A stretch of DNA of 64,000 bases from assembly GCA_039881145.1 (NCBI GenBank), contig JAYKKI010000066.1, positions 9,249,501 through 9,313,500 of the forward strand, written 5' to 3'. This document shows positions 39,201-49,964 of the stretch, in pieces. The DNA comes from Druceiella hillmani (Eukaryota; Arthropoda; Insecta; Lepidoptera; Hepialidae). A program made the position numbers and the translations under genes. Within the stretch, counting starts at the first letter, position 1. The number at the start of each line of letters is the position of its first letter. Under the pieces are notes generated by a model. It made no database searches, was not told the DNA's origin, and was given only the letters and a program-made list of their open reading frames with translations.

Positions 39201-39970
39201 AGATATTGAAGTTAGCTATTTGGCCACTCGCGTTATGCAGTCGAGATATCAATTACCAAACTTTCGACTTCTCTACACCTTTTTCTAGCAGTCTATCACA
39301 TGGACTTCTTTCAAAGATCACATTTCTTACAAGAAAATACTGAAGCAATACGTGACATTTTTGTGAACTCTCAGTTAATTGATACTGAGTAGCATTGGGT
39401 ACCATCGCAATATTACTATAAGAGTTTTCTGATTATGATTTTACCTTTTCTGTTAATTATATATTTACCCTCTTTCTGGCATTGACACGTTATTCGATAT
39501 CTCTATTTCTATAAAGTTTTATTTGTAATCTTCTTAAATTTTTATTTTTATCAGTATCACTGCAAGATAGTGGCCATTGGCACATTCTGTCGATATTTAC
39601 ATTCAATTTGAGGTTTCTATTTTCACATTCCTACGACAGATCGTGATATTTTATATGAACTAATGCGTTTTCTTTTTGAATATGTATGTGATGTTGCCTG
39701 TATTACTTTCTGAAAAATCACTGCTTTAGTAAGCAGGTAAGAGTATTCTTATATGAAAAGTAATGAAATGAAAATTAAATTTTTTCCAGAAATTACAAAG
39801 AAGTGAAGAGAAAGATAGACGAAGAAGAAAGAAGAATAGAAATGTTAAGAAATAAAATATATAAAAACTTTCTGGGATATTGGTCATAAATTCTTATGAA
39901 CTTAAACCAGCTCACAATAAATATAGTTCAAAATTAATAGTTTTCACTATAATAAAAAATTACCATATTT
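36238..39970. other. AT-rich intergenic DNA, nothing recognised
   Basis: No gene, RNA or transposon signal was identified. The 67-codon frame at 38231-38434 (+) matches nothing I know. A short TG run lies at about 38730-38755. Confidence 0.45.
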
Positions 39971-40262
39971 TTTAAATATATTTAGCGTTCATTTTGTTGA
40001 AATTCAATACCATTTAATTTTTATTCAAAACCAAATGAAGCTACATGATGTAGTATTACTTCTACTTTATTTAAATTCTTGACAAAAACCTAGGTTTCGT
40101 TGCGTGACAACATCTTCAGGTGGGCAATTTGTAAAGATCAGAAAATCTTTACAAATTGCCCACCTGAAGATGTTGTCATACAATGAAACCTAGGTCATGG
40201 TTAAGAATTTGAATAATGTAGAAATATATCACCTAATTTCCTTTAGTTGTGAACAAAAATTA
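39971..40262 (-). mobile_element. Hammerhead foldback element, copy F (divergent)
   Basis: An older copy: tail on the left (AAATATATTTAGCGTTCATT), arms meeting at 40136-40146, right terminus decayed. The right-arm motif (40160-40200, +) keeps CUGAAGA, GUUGU-CAU-ACAAU, GAAA and GGUC. It has an A in place of the first stem I G and a G-U closing pair in stem II. The left-arm motif keeps the catalytic core but has U17 and a broken stem I. Both arms share the variant GGGCAATTTGTAAAGAT at the centre, so the arms have co-evolved or were copied from each other. Confidence 0.8.
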
Positions 40263-40963
40263 AGTGATAGAAGGCTCATTAATTTCCAAAGAAGCAATTT
40301 TCATAACGCTTCAGGAAAATGTATTTCCAGTCTGTTTATTTACTTTTTAAATACAACATTTTACGCCGATGACAAAATTTGATGCCTTACATTTCGCAAA
40401 AATTATTTTCCCCTTTTGAAAATAATAGTTGGAGTGACCATTATTGTAAATTTATACTTACATACAATCAATAAACCGAACTGTAATTATATATAAACCT
40501 ATATAGCAAATTATATGTAGTTTGGTGATGAAAATAGTTTACAATAATGGCAATTTTTCAAATAAGCTTTTCAAAACCTGATACTTGCTTAAATCTTATA
40601 ACATATTCAATAGAGATTTAATTAAATATATGGTGTCTTCACGTCAATAAATAAATACACAGGAAATAATATAACTCATGAATGTTTGAACAAACCGTGA
40701 AATATTGATGGCAATATCAAACAAATTATTTCTATTTAACTAAAATAACTTCATTTGAAACTTTTAATTTAACGAGAGAATCTATAATTATTTCAAGCCC
40801 ATTGCTGGAAGATTGGGGGTGGCGAAAGTTTAAAGTTTAATCTATAGTAATTAAATATCCTTTATGGTATTCCTAAATTTCCAGTAATAATAATATTTGG
40901 TTGGATAATGAATAATCAGTGGTTATTAATAGTATATTTTTTTATTACATTTCCAATTTCAAA
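40263..40963. other. AT-rich DNA, nothing firm
   Basis: A frame ending in FYADDKI at about 40360-40380 resembles an RT catalytic box, but no neighbouring RT block supports it. Confidence 0.4.
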
Positions 40964-41520
40964 TTAATAATTGTCGATATGGTAGTCACCGTCATTTTGT
41001 ACTATATATTTCCAACGCACTAGCATGTAGTCGAGAGCATCTGCGTAAAATTTAGATGGCTTGGAATGAATAAATCGACCTATGAACTGTTGTAAATGGT
41101 CTTCATCGAGTTTTTTTAGGCATTGATGAGCGATCTAAACAAACTGCAATCAGTGGGTTCAAAGTCTAGGGAATATTGCAAGTGAGGGATCAGTGTCCAA
41201 TCAAAATCCAAAACTTTAAGATCAAGTCAAAAGTTGGGAACAGATTTCAGAGTAAATTATTCTTTATAGTTCCTTAGGTGTAGCCAGTATGTCGATAATT
41301 GGCTATTTTCAACTGATCAATCAATTCCATCGTTCGACCAGGGCGTGTTCGATTACTCAGAGAACAATGGCTGCTACAAAACCGCTGGCAACATATTTTG
41401 TAGTAGCTTCAGATATTGCCCCAGGAAGTTACTAGTAGTAGCTTTGGTGGCAGAGTGACCAAATTGGTACTCGTAGGGCAGACAGTGTCTCACATACGTC
41501 TTAATTTCATCCACATTTTA
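40964..41520 (-). mobile_element. Mariner transposase relic, internally deleted
   Basis: On the minus strand, about 41500-41440 reads YVRHCLPYEYQFGHSAT, matching the N-terminal helix-turn-helix region of mariner transposases ('IRHCMLYEF..G..AT.A'). Around 41200-41130 a YSLDFEPTDCSLFRSL block matches 'YSPDLAPSDYHLFRSL', including the third catalytic Asp. Around 41060-40964 the C-terminal 'FY..G...L..RW...V.ndGdYi' block reads FYADALDYMLVRWKYIV and ends in a stop at 40964. Total length is about 0.55 kb against about 1.0 kb for a full gene. The catalytic central part is missing and frames shift, so it is inactive. Terminal inverted repeats were not located. Confidence 0.8.
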
Positions 41521-44040
41521 TGCTTGTTAACAGTGCAATGTCTTAGTCACTACAGAATCTATGATAGCGTGCTGCGCCTTATATATCTTCCATCTTGGAA
41601 GCTTCTAGAACGTCTTTATATTTTCAAGATAATTTTCTAAAAAACGCTCATTACTTTTTAGCAAATCCAATATTTTTATTTAACATCAAAAGTTTTATTG
41701 TATTTCACCTATTGACGACAAGTATATATTGTCTTATAATTGTCTATGGTTTCCGTATTATACTTTCTGTTTTTCGTGCGTGGCTTATTGTTTTGCATCT
41801 AAAAATTACAACAAATTATACACAAAATATTTTTTAAGCTAGAATATATATTACCTACATAAACATTTTTTTTAAATCGATTCGGCGGTTTGAGTACGGA
41901 AAAAGACAAACAAACAAATAAGGGGAGAACGTTTCATTTTTATTATTTTATCACGGTAGGTATCATAGGAACTAACGGCATTCTGTGACGTTGACTTGCA
42001 AATTACATTTTTTTAATATTCTAATCACGGCCAATTTTTAAGACAGAATCTGCATTTTTATGAAAAGAAAATTTCCAACAACTTCTCCACATGTTCATTG
42101 TTTATTACACATGTTTCATCTCTTCAAATATCTTCTCCTTCCCTCATCTCTCTTCTAATTCAATATATATTTCACTCTTCCATTCTCACGCCCTTAACTA
42201 CCTCTCATTATGTCTCTTTTATCTTTTGCTTGCCCCTTAATCCACTGTCCTTAACCACTTATCATTGAATTTAAGCAATAAATGGACAAATTATTTTACT
42301 GATAAATATTCGGTCACCTCTTTGGGATTAAAAGACAGCTTGATTTTTATCACACTAACTGTGATAACTTTTTTTATTCTCTTAGGGATAAACTTGAAGA
42401 ACATCCAATTTAACTCTTAGTGACACAATCAAAAATAAATTTGTTATTTCTAGCTTAAATCGTTTGGGCTCTGTTTTTGTAAATCAATTAGATTTAGAAG
42501 TTTTGACTATTGGTAAAAGGCAAATTTAATTATTTCCTTAATACATTCTTAAGTCACGTTTCAGTCTAATAGACGTCTTATATTATTTTCTAATAAATAA
42601 CAATTTACTCACCACTTTAGGAGTTGAAAATCTGAAAAATTGAGGACTCACTTTATAAAAGAAACCAACTGTCCGAATTTAATGTATTTAGCTTCAGTAA
42701 TTTTAATGAATTAATCGTTACATGCCCCTTTTTATATATAGATTATATATTCTCTCACCTCAGTGCAGCAGAGAGTAAAAAATTATTTACTAAATACAAC
42801 ATTTATGGGTGGTCATTAATTTGTTGATGCGTATTTTTTCCTACATAGGAGTGACTCCTATCTATATATAAAAAAATTGAAGTGTTTTTATGTTATTCAA
42901 TTTTACATAATTATTTCGAGGTGATTTATTTATATTCCTCAAAGAAGAATATAATAGTTTTTTAGGTCGTGTTTAACAATGGATCCATTACCGCTTACTT
43001 TTGTCCAACTTCCATTTTTGTGCTTAAAATTGCGATTTCATCCGGTTTAAGGTTTAGTAAATACAACACCATTTAGGGCAAACAAATTGCTTACATTATT
43101 CAAACGGCCCATTTCTCGAAAACTAACCTATTGCTTGTGTTATTTAAATTACTCAGATCTCGAACAAAAAATCACAAACACGTTATATAGAAATAATAAT
43201 ATCGCATTTTCATATGATTGATAAACCAAATATATAGTTTATTGATTTTCAGTTCAGTGTTTCATTCCTCTACAATAAGAATAGAACCTTATTTGTCGGA
43301 ACACGTCAAAAAATTTATGAAACTTTTTTTTTCAGAACCGTTTCATGTGTATTTGAAGGTACTCTTTATATTAGAAGTGAAATATATTTATAATTATTAT
43401 AATAAATAACTCTGATACCTTCTTGCCTATAGGACGTAAAAAAGAAATGTAATTTAACGATGTTTAAAAAAAATATTTGCATGGAATCATTCACGCACTG
43501 AAATTGAAATTATTTTAAAAATGTAATCAGTCAAAGCAGTCTTTTATCATTACCTTTCTTATATCTCCCATTATAAGCGTTATTCCCCCATATTATCATT
43601 ATTCCCCTTGCAAGTATATTAAATCGCGTATATAAGTACTAGAAGCACACAATAGCCATTTATGCAAACTTAAATGCAATTGTTTGTGATATTTGTGATG
43701 GCATTAAATTGTTATTTCGGGAAATGCCGTGAAAGATCATATAAATGAAAATGGAAGAGGGTGAAATTGCGGAAAATATAAAAGTTCACAAAGGATAAAG
43801 ATCAATATAAATAATGTATCCGTATTCAAAGATATAATTTCTTGTAGGCAGATATAATTTCAAGATATAATAGTTTTCACCAATATTACTTATTATAAAA
43901 GAAAAACAGGTATACTTATTCAGAAAGCAGTGTTTTTTTTACTTAAATATATTCGATAATTTTTTTTTTCAATCTCCTTATTTATAAATTTTATTTTCCT
44001 AACAAAAATATAACACTATTTAGAGCTCTCCTAGATTCTA
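41521..44040. other. AT-rich DNA with one repeat-like patch
   Basis: 41870-41925 has the wording TCGATTCGGCGGTTTGAGTA...GACAAACAAACAAATA, typical of the 3' part of many arthropod interspersed repeats. The family was not identified. Nothing else was recognised. Confidence 0.4.
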
Positions 44041-44067
44041 TTGTTAGCATGCACTATTTCCCTGAAT

Positions 44068-44150
44068 CTGATTGGTTTGGCAGTTCGGTGATTGGATGCA
44101 GACCGAGCGACTGACGTCAAGGAAAACGATTAAGCATTCCAAACTATGCG
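44068..44150. promoter_or_regulatory. Possible promoter-like motif cluster
   Basis: Two inverted CCAAT boxes (ATTGG at 44071 and 44091) lie 20 bp apart. A perfect CRE palindrome TGACGTCA (44112-44119) and a TATGCGCATA palindrome near 44143 lie within the next 50 bp, in a locally less AT-rich patch. Such clusters occur in promoters. Matches of this size can arise by chance in 64 kb, and no transcription unit was identified beside it. Confidence 0.2.
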
Positions 44151-45001
44151 CATACTGTAAACTACAAGTTCACAGTGTATGAAATAATGATAAATTTACT
44201 AATGCTCTGTAGTGTTAGTTCCACTCACATTTTAATTAAATCTTAACACCATTTGTAATAACTTAATAAAACTAATTCACTTTCTGTATGTATTCCAAAC
44301 TTTCATATAATGTCCAAAAATAATAAACTGCTCTAGGTGGTGTTAAAAGTAACATCACAGTATTAGAGGAATACCTAAAATAACCAATATATGACGCCAA
44401 AATAGGGTCATCCCTGGAATTTAAAGTTATATTTACTAAAATAAAAGCTTGGTTGTATTCACCGTGGTGTTTCAATTTGAGCGCAAGACATACACCACAA
44501 GTACTCGGGTTCAATTTGGACTGGAAGAAGCCCAACCGTTCGAGGCTCTGGCAACCATTTTTCCATATAACATCTTCTTCGTCTCATGTGGACATGACAA
44601 CAACAACAAAAGTTTAGTTTCGAAAAGTAATATTAGTTAGTAATAAATATCAATTCGGAAATAAAGTTTCTGTCCACTGCGTCGACCGCTCATCAGATTT
44701 TATTGAAAGAACTGTTAAATTCACAAATCATTGGATTTGGAAATAGGTCCAAATTCTACACATTCATTTAAACGTAGCATAAATTACATTTAAACTTAGA
44801 CCTAATATTTTCACGGTTCCGTAACGAAACAAAAAGTTTCATAGTTTCTGCATTTTCGTGTGTCAAAAGTTTTGGACCTAGGTCCGTAAAATTTTGGAAG
44901 AATACATTTTATATAAATATTGCAATCAACTTTTATCAAGGCACCCCCACTTATAAAGAAGTGGAGATAGAAAAATTTGTCTAACCTCTCCCATTATGTC
45001 G
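44151..45001. other. Unclassified DNA, less AT-rich at 44450-44600
   Basis: Overlapping open frames occur on both strands (44272-44535 minus and 44449-44640 plus). Neither gave a recognisable domain. Confidence 0.4.
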
Positions 45002-45481
45002 AATATCTTTAGAATGTTATTTTAAAACTAAATTTAAATTCCATTTAACATTTTTGGCAATGTTTACGAAAAATTAAACTTCAAAACCGTTAACGATGTG
45101 TCTCTCAGTTTCGTTTTAATAAAAAACGTACCAACTCTTTTTAAAGTTCAGCCATTACTTAGATTAATTAAAAATAAATTCTTAAATGACATTATCGTTC
45201 GTTCGGTATTGTCAAAATGAAAATGTTTCTTACTATTATACGTGAAATAGTAAGAAACATTTTCATTTTGACAATACCGAACGAACGATAATGTCATTTA
45301 AGAATTTATTTTTAATTAATCTAAGTAATGGCTGAACTTTAAAAAAATTTGGTACGTTTTTTATTAAAACGGAACTGGGAGACACATCGTTAACCGTTTT
45401 GAAGTTTAATTTTTTGTAAACAGTGCCAAAAATGTTAAATGGAATTTAAACTCAGTTTTAAAATAACATTCTAAAGATATC
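45002..45481. mobile_element. Long palindrome / foldback MITE
   Basis: The left arm (45002-45237) and right arm (45246-45481) are inverted copies of about 236 bp, with only a few mismatches and an 8-nt loop (ATACGTGA). There is no coding content. Transcripts would form a very stable hairpin. The right end directly abuts a TA microsatellite. It is unrelated in sequence to the hammerhead elements. A target-site duplication was not evident, so a foldback transposon and an inverted duplication remain alternatives. Confidence 0.85.
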
Positions 45482-45482
45482 C

Positions 45483-45491
45483 ATATATATA

Positions 45492-45554
<63 letters not shown>
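45483..45554. repeat. (TA)n microsatellite
   Basis: About 70 bp of TA immediately next to the palindrome's right end. Confidence 0.97.
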
Positions 45555-45690
45555 CTTCCTTGTTTACCTTGTTGGCTTCATGGATTAGTATGTCATAACA
45601 GTGTATGCAGTGTTCAAAGAGACGCTTTTCATCTTGCTGGGTAAAGATTCTCCCAAAAATGGATTTTACATCCTATTATAGAAAATAATC
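45555..45690 (-). mobile_element. Possible pogo-like transposase N-terminal fragment
   Basis: One minus-strand frame reads IFGRIFTQQDEKRLFEHCI and about 15 further open residues. This resembles the 'LGR..vFt.eqE.eLv.hc' segment after the first helix-turn-helix in pogo/Tigger-type proteins. No second domain was found, so this is tentative. Confidence 0.3.
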
Positions 45691-48549
45691 TCACTTTTTA
45701 TAGAAAAATGAACGAGTTGTCATTTGTCTGATTGACTATGTAAATAATAATTTTTCTTACTTTTGCTTTCTTTACTTTAAAATATTCGTTACAAAATTAT
45801 TATGCTAAAGTAAAATTTGATAATTATAACTCGAAGAAGATCACTAGAAAATTTGTTTATAAATTAAAGGTAAAAATGCTGGAAAAATGAGTTCAAAAAT
45901 AATTGTTTTTAAAGAGTAAAATTATAATTATTAATTTTATATAAAATTCCAAAAATTATTCACAATATAGAATTGCCGAATCTTTATAGAAATTCATGTG
46001 AAGAATAATATATTATTTTCACATATCTCTAATGTTTTAAGCAGCGTCGGCGAAGACATCTCTCCGATGAGTACTTTTTCCAATTTCATCGACACTCATA
46101 GTTCCAGGCCAGGTCATTTTCACAAAATATTTATAAATTATAAACTTAGAACTTCCACGTAAATAAAAAAAAATCAGTTCAATATTTACTAAAAAAATAG
46201 CTTACGTATAAATATAGACACGCGGCGGAGGTCTTTGTGTATTATATATTTTGATGTACAAACTTGTTTCATAAAGCATGATTTTTAAATTGAAATTTTA
46301 GACAATGGTTAATCAAACGCAAGGAAGCTTTTGAGATTGTTAAATATTAGAAAGAAACTAGCTAGTGAAATAGTTGAATAATTAGGCGAATAATAATACC
46401 AGCAAAAAATGTTAATAAGAAACTGTTCGATTTTTACAAAAAAATGTTAGCCTTTATATCATTTCCCAATAGGTTACATTGGGTACGAGTACAACATGTT
46501 TTAACAATTACTCAAATTATTACGAGTACCACACAAACTATCCATTACGATATTATTAAGAATATTATACAATGTAAATATTAATAACATTACTCCAAAT
46601 ATTAAAAAATCACCTATTACTACAATTGTTTAGTTTTAAATGTTAGATTAATGTATTAAATTATAAAGCCACTCCGGAGACTCTTTCTCGTAAAAGTTAA
46701 CGGCATATGTTATTTGTTAAGTCAAAGTAATATTTCATTGTTTTTAATATAAACACCACCAACGGCGTCGCACACCCCGAGCCATTCATTTCTCGACGTA
46801 TGAACACGTACAGTTACTTCAGTTTCCTAAGTAAGATTATTAATCATTATTAGATTTTAAAGAAAACAAATTGGTTAATTTATATAGTAATATGGAAAAT
46901 ATTCAATAAAATCGAATCCAAGATAAAAACCCTAAATATCGATATAAAAAAGAGAATAACGTTTACAGATACATTTAGAAACAAAAAAAATACAATATAT
47001 AATATAAATCGACGTAAAATGGGCATTAGAAACAGTGACGAACGTAACCATTTTCCTTATTATTAATGTAAAAACCAACTTGATAAAAATGTCCATTTTA
47101 ATTTTTGGGCAATAAAATTCTAGCAAAAAAAATTCCAGAAAATATTAATCTCTAAATTTTTTTTAAAGATAAATCTTTTAAAATTATAAAAAGATATATC
47201 TTTTAAAATTATATTAGGTTTTAATGACCGCTTGCAAAATTCTAAATTTGAAAGTGACATGTAACACCCCTCCTCTCATAAGGTGTGAACAATCTGAAAA
47301 AAATCACTGACATTATTTGAATAGAGCCGCCTTATCAAATTACAGCGGTTAGCTTGCATTACAAATTTTGAGAGCTAGTAGAATTCTTTATTTTGTAAAT
47401 ATTCCCACACGTACATTGCAAGAATTTTTATGCAAAAATGTTTAAATTGGACGTAGATACACGTTGCGTTAATTACCAGCATTGCATTTTAGTAACATGT
47501 TGATTTTGAATAAGTAAATTAAAAATACGGTAAAACACTTCAGGTAATGTAATGTCTTAAAATCCCATTTCTCAAATTTGCCTAAGTAGTACTTATGTAA
47601 ATTTTAAAAAGAAAATCTTGAAAACTCTGTCTCAAACTTACGTATGTAAATTTCCCCAAGTCAAGGAAACGACGTTAAATTAATAATGAAAACGTTTTAG
47701 TTTAAAAGTAAAATTTTGAGACAAAAAATTTTAAAATTAATGGACCTTGAGTCCAAATGGGGTAAAAAATAAAACTCAGTGTAAGTGAATTGAGGAAATA
47801 TACTGAATTCTGTAGAAAAATTAAGATATTTTATTTTATCAAAATATCTTAATACAAAATTATATGGATTAATTTTATCGTCTATATTTTTCAAACAACA
47901 AGAAAGTGAATAATAGAAATGAAAATATAAGACCTTTCTTCTTCAGCTTTAGTCGCCTTGGACTACAACATGTTTTCCCTACTTATTACGTAATGAAACA
48001 AAATGTATTAACATATGTATGTGTATGGTAAATGGGGTCTAATATGTAATTAAAATTAAAATAATTGATTAACGTTAAATGATTTTAATTGACATTAAAT
48101 TCGACATTCTAAAATTAGTATACATAGATTAGAAGTTAATACAATGAATGACTAGTTCAAAATTGTAAAAACCAAACCCATATAATTTTTAACTTTCAAG
48201 GAGGAAAATTTCATCTCATTAAATAACTCTTGCTTTATCCAGGATTTTTATTAAGCCATTTTAAATATGTAATAATTATGATGGGCGGTTTAAGTTTTTG
48301 TAAAAGTAAACTTCAGGTTTTTTTTACAAAATATTCTTTTGAAATATATGAAATTTCCTAATTTAAAAAGATCGCATATTCAGTAAACTTAAGGGTTATC
48401 TTTGTTTCCCATGTTTTAGAATTGTCTTGTGACACAGTAATAGATTATTTTCTTTTCACGCGCCTAGAAATTTATTTGATGTTTCAAGATTTGTTTTCTT
48501 TACAATTTTTCTAAATATAGTAGTTCATATAGTCTTTTGATTCAACTCA
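45691..48549. other. AT-rich intergenic DNA, nothing recognised
   Basis: Only a 12-bp hairpin at 47821-47852 (TTAAGATATTTT and its complement) was noticed. Confidence 0.5.
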
Positions 48550-49500
48550 CTTAGGTCACACAATGACTATTTCAACCATATTGTTCTTATTAATGGCTGC
48601 ATAACCTATTATGAACGCGGCTTCGATAGTAGGTAGGGACACAATCTGCTCTCGCTAGCTGGACCAGGTAGCGGAGATACCATTCTTGAGGAATGTATAA
48701 CCGGTTACAGAAGAATTAGTTTCAATGTCGTTAGCGTAACTTGAGTTGCTATGGCCCATCACGTTAGCGGTGTTTACATTTTGCAAGTAACGCTATGTAA
48801 GTCCTTCGATTTTTTTAGATATATCAGTATCTTAATTTCCAGTGAGATTTGTTGTAACAATGCAAACATCTACTCGCTTGGCTTACCAAAAACCTGATAT
48901 CTGATTTATTCACAATCCCAATAGAGATTACCGACTCCACTGCTTCTCTCTATGAATAGTTTTCCAAAGGTGAATAACTTCCTTCATACAGTCTTACATG
49001 GGGATCGGCAGGAATGCATTTGGATTGGCGTCGCACTTATTAAATTTGCTGAGCAGTCACTCGATGTATTTGGTTTGTTGAATGAACATTAAGCTACTTA
49101 GTTTTTCTATTTGTATATCAATAAAATTTGTGACTGGGTACATTTTTAAATTTAAATCAGCTTTAAGATCTTTAATTATCTTGTTCAAAGTATGTTTACT
49201 TTCGAATAAAGTAATCCCACATAAACGTTCTTGTCAGTTTTATTCTTAGTAAAGGCAATCTTGTTGAAATTTAAGTTTCAACATTTGCGTATAAATTTCA
49301 ATCAGTAGAGCGGATTATTTAATTTACATACCGTATTTTGTTCGCGTTCCAGTCCTCCGGGCCGAGTCGTGTACATATTTTCTCTCAAGTTACCATACAA
49401 AAATGTTGTAATTATATCAAATTACATCATTTCAAAATTTTTCTTAGCGGCTGTGGAAAGTAATAGGAATATGAAGTCATATCTAACCGTGGGAGTTAAC
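48550..49500 (-). mobile_element. Ty1/copia pol relic: reverse transcriptase and RNase H
   Basis: Read on the minus strand from about 49500: TVRYDFIFLLLSTAAKK and QFDITTFLYGNL-type blocks (with one stop) match the copia RT segment 'VVRYESIR.LLALAA...QFDVKTAFLYG.L'. A decayed 'YVCKL...LYGLK..PR.W' block follows. Then come FIDIQIE and a decayed 'Q.KYIE.lL.KFN..d.nP' block, and finally, at about 48760-48560, an RNase H-like region with YANDIET, VTGYTFLKNG and ISATWSS. Several in-frame stops and frameshifts make it a dead retrotransposon. Upstream sequence to about 50.3 kb may belong to the same element. LTRs were not located. Confidence 0.75.
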
Positions 49501-49717
49501 GTTTCATGGAAACAATGAATTTGGTGCGTACTTATACTTTTTCAAAGAGTCGTGACTTGCCCCGAGGACTTGTTGGTTATCTTTAATATGAAATACCATT
49601 TACACAATATCAGTTTGGCATTTTGAGGTTTTCTTCTAAAGGTTTAGGTTTTAATCAAGTTTGTGAGATTTTAGTCCTTTGTTTATTGATATTGCTCAAT
49701 TTACAAAATTAATTGAC

Positions 49718-49950
49718 AATTAAATGAAACTACGTGATGTAGTATTATTTCTACTTTCTTTAATTTATTTACCACGACCTAGGTTTCGTTGTATTACAAC
49801 ATCTTCAGGTGGGATATTAGCAAAGATAATATGTAATACAAATATGTAATACAACGAAACCTAGGTCGTGGTAAAGAAATTAAAGAAAGTAGAAATAATA
49901 CTACATCACCTAGAATAATAAATTTCTACAAAATTAACGCCAAATATATT
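49718..49950 (+). mobile_element. Hammerhead foldback element, copy G
   Basis: Flanked by a 14-bp direct repeat, CAAAATTAATTGAC, at 49704-49717 and 49951-49964 (the last one or two bases may belong to the element). It starts AATTAAATGAAACTACGTGA and ends with the tail TTAACGCCAAATATATT, in the same orientation as copy D. The left-arm hammerhead is complete on the minus strand. The right arm has lost the CUGAAGA half through a central deletion but keeps GAAACCTAGGTCGTGG. It sits just upstream of the copia RT relic, possibly inside that element. Confidence 0.9.
49772..49812 (-). ncRNA. Hammerhead ribozyme, type I-like (copy G left arm)
   Basis: Identical in sequence to the copy C motif: CCAC, CUGAAGA, U, GUUGU-AAU-ACAAC, GAA, ACC-UA-GGU, C17, GUGG on the minus strand. 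Cleavage is predicted between 49776 and 49775. Identity with the motif 21.7 kb away, when flanking parts have diverged, suggests recent spread or conservation of this segment. Confidence 0.72.
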
Positions 49951-49964
49951 CAAAATTAATTGAC

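Noticed and set aside
40360..40382. FYADDKI as a reverse transcriptase catalytic box
   Set aside because: There is no supporting RT block on either side and the frame stops at once. A single short match is expected by chance in a window of this size.
44870..44895. GGACCTAGGTCC as another hammerhead arm
   Set aside because: It shares only the CCTAGG palindrome. CUGAAGA, stem II and GAAA are absent.
49300..49380. tRNA-like GCGTTCCAGTCCTCCGGGCC segment
   Set aside because: It falls within the minus-strand copia RT relic, whose reading explains the GC-rich patch. No cloverleaf can be drawn.
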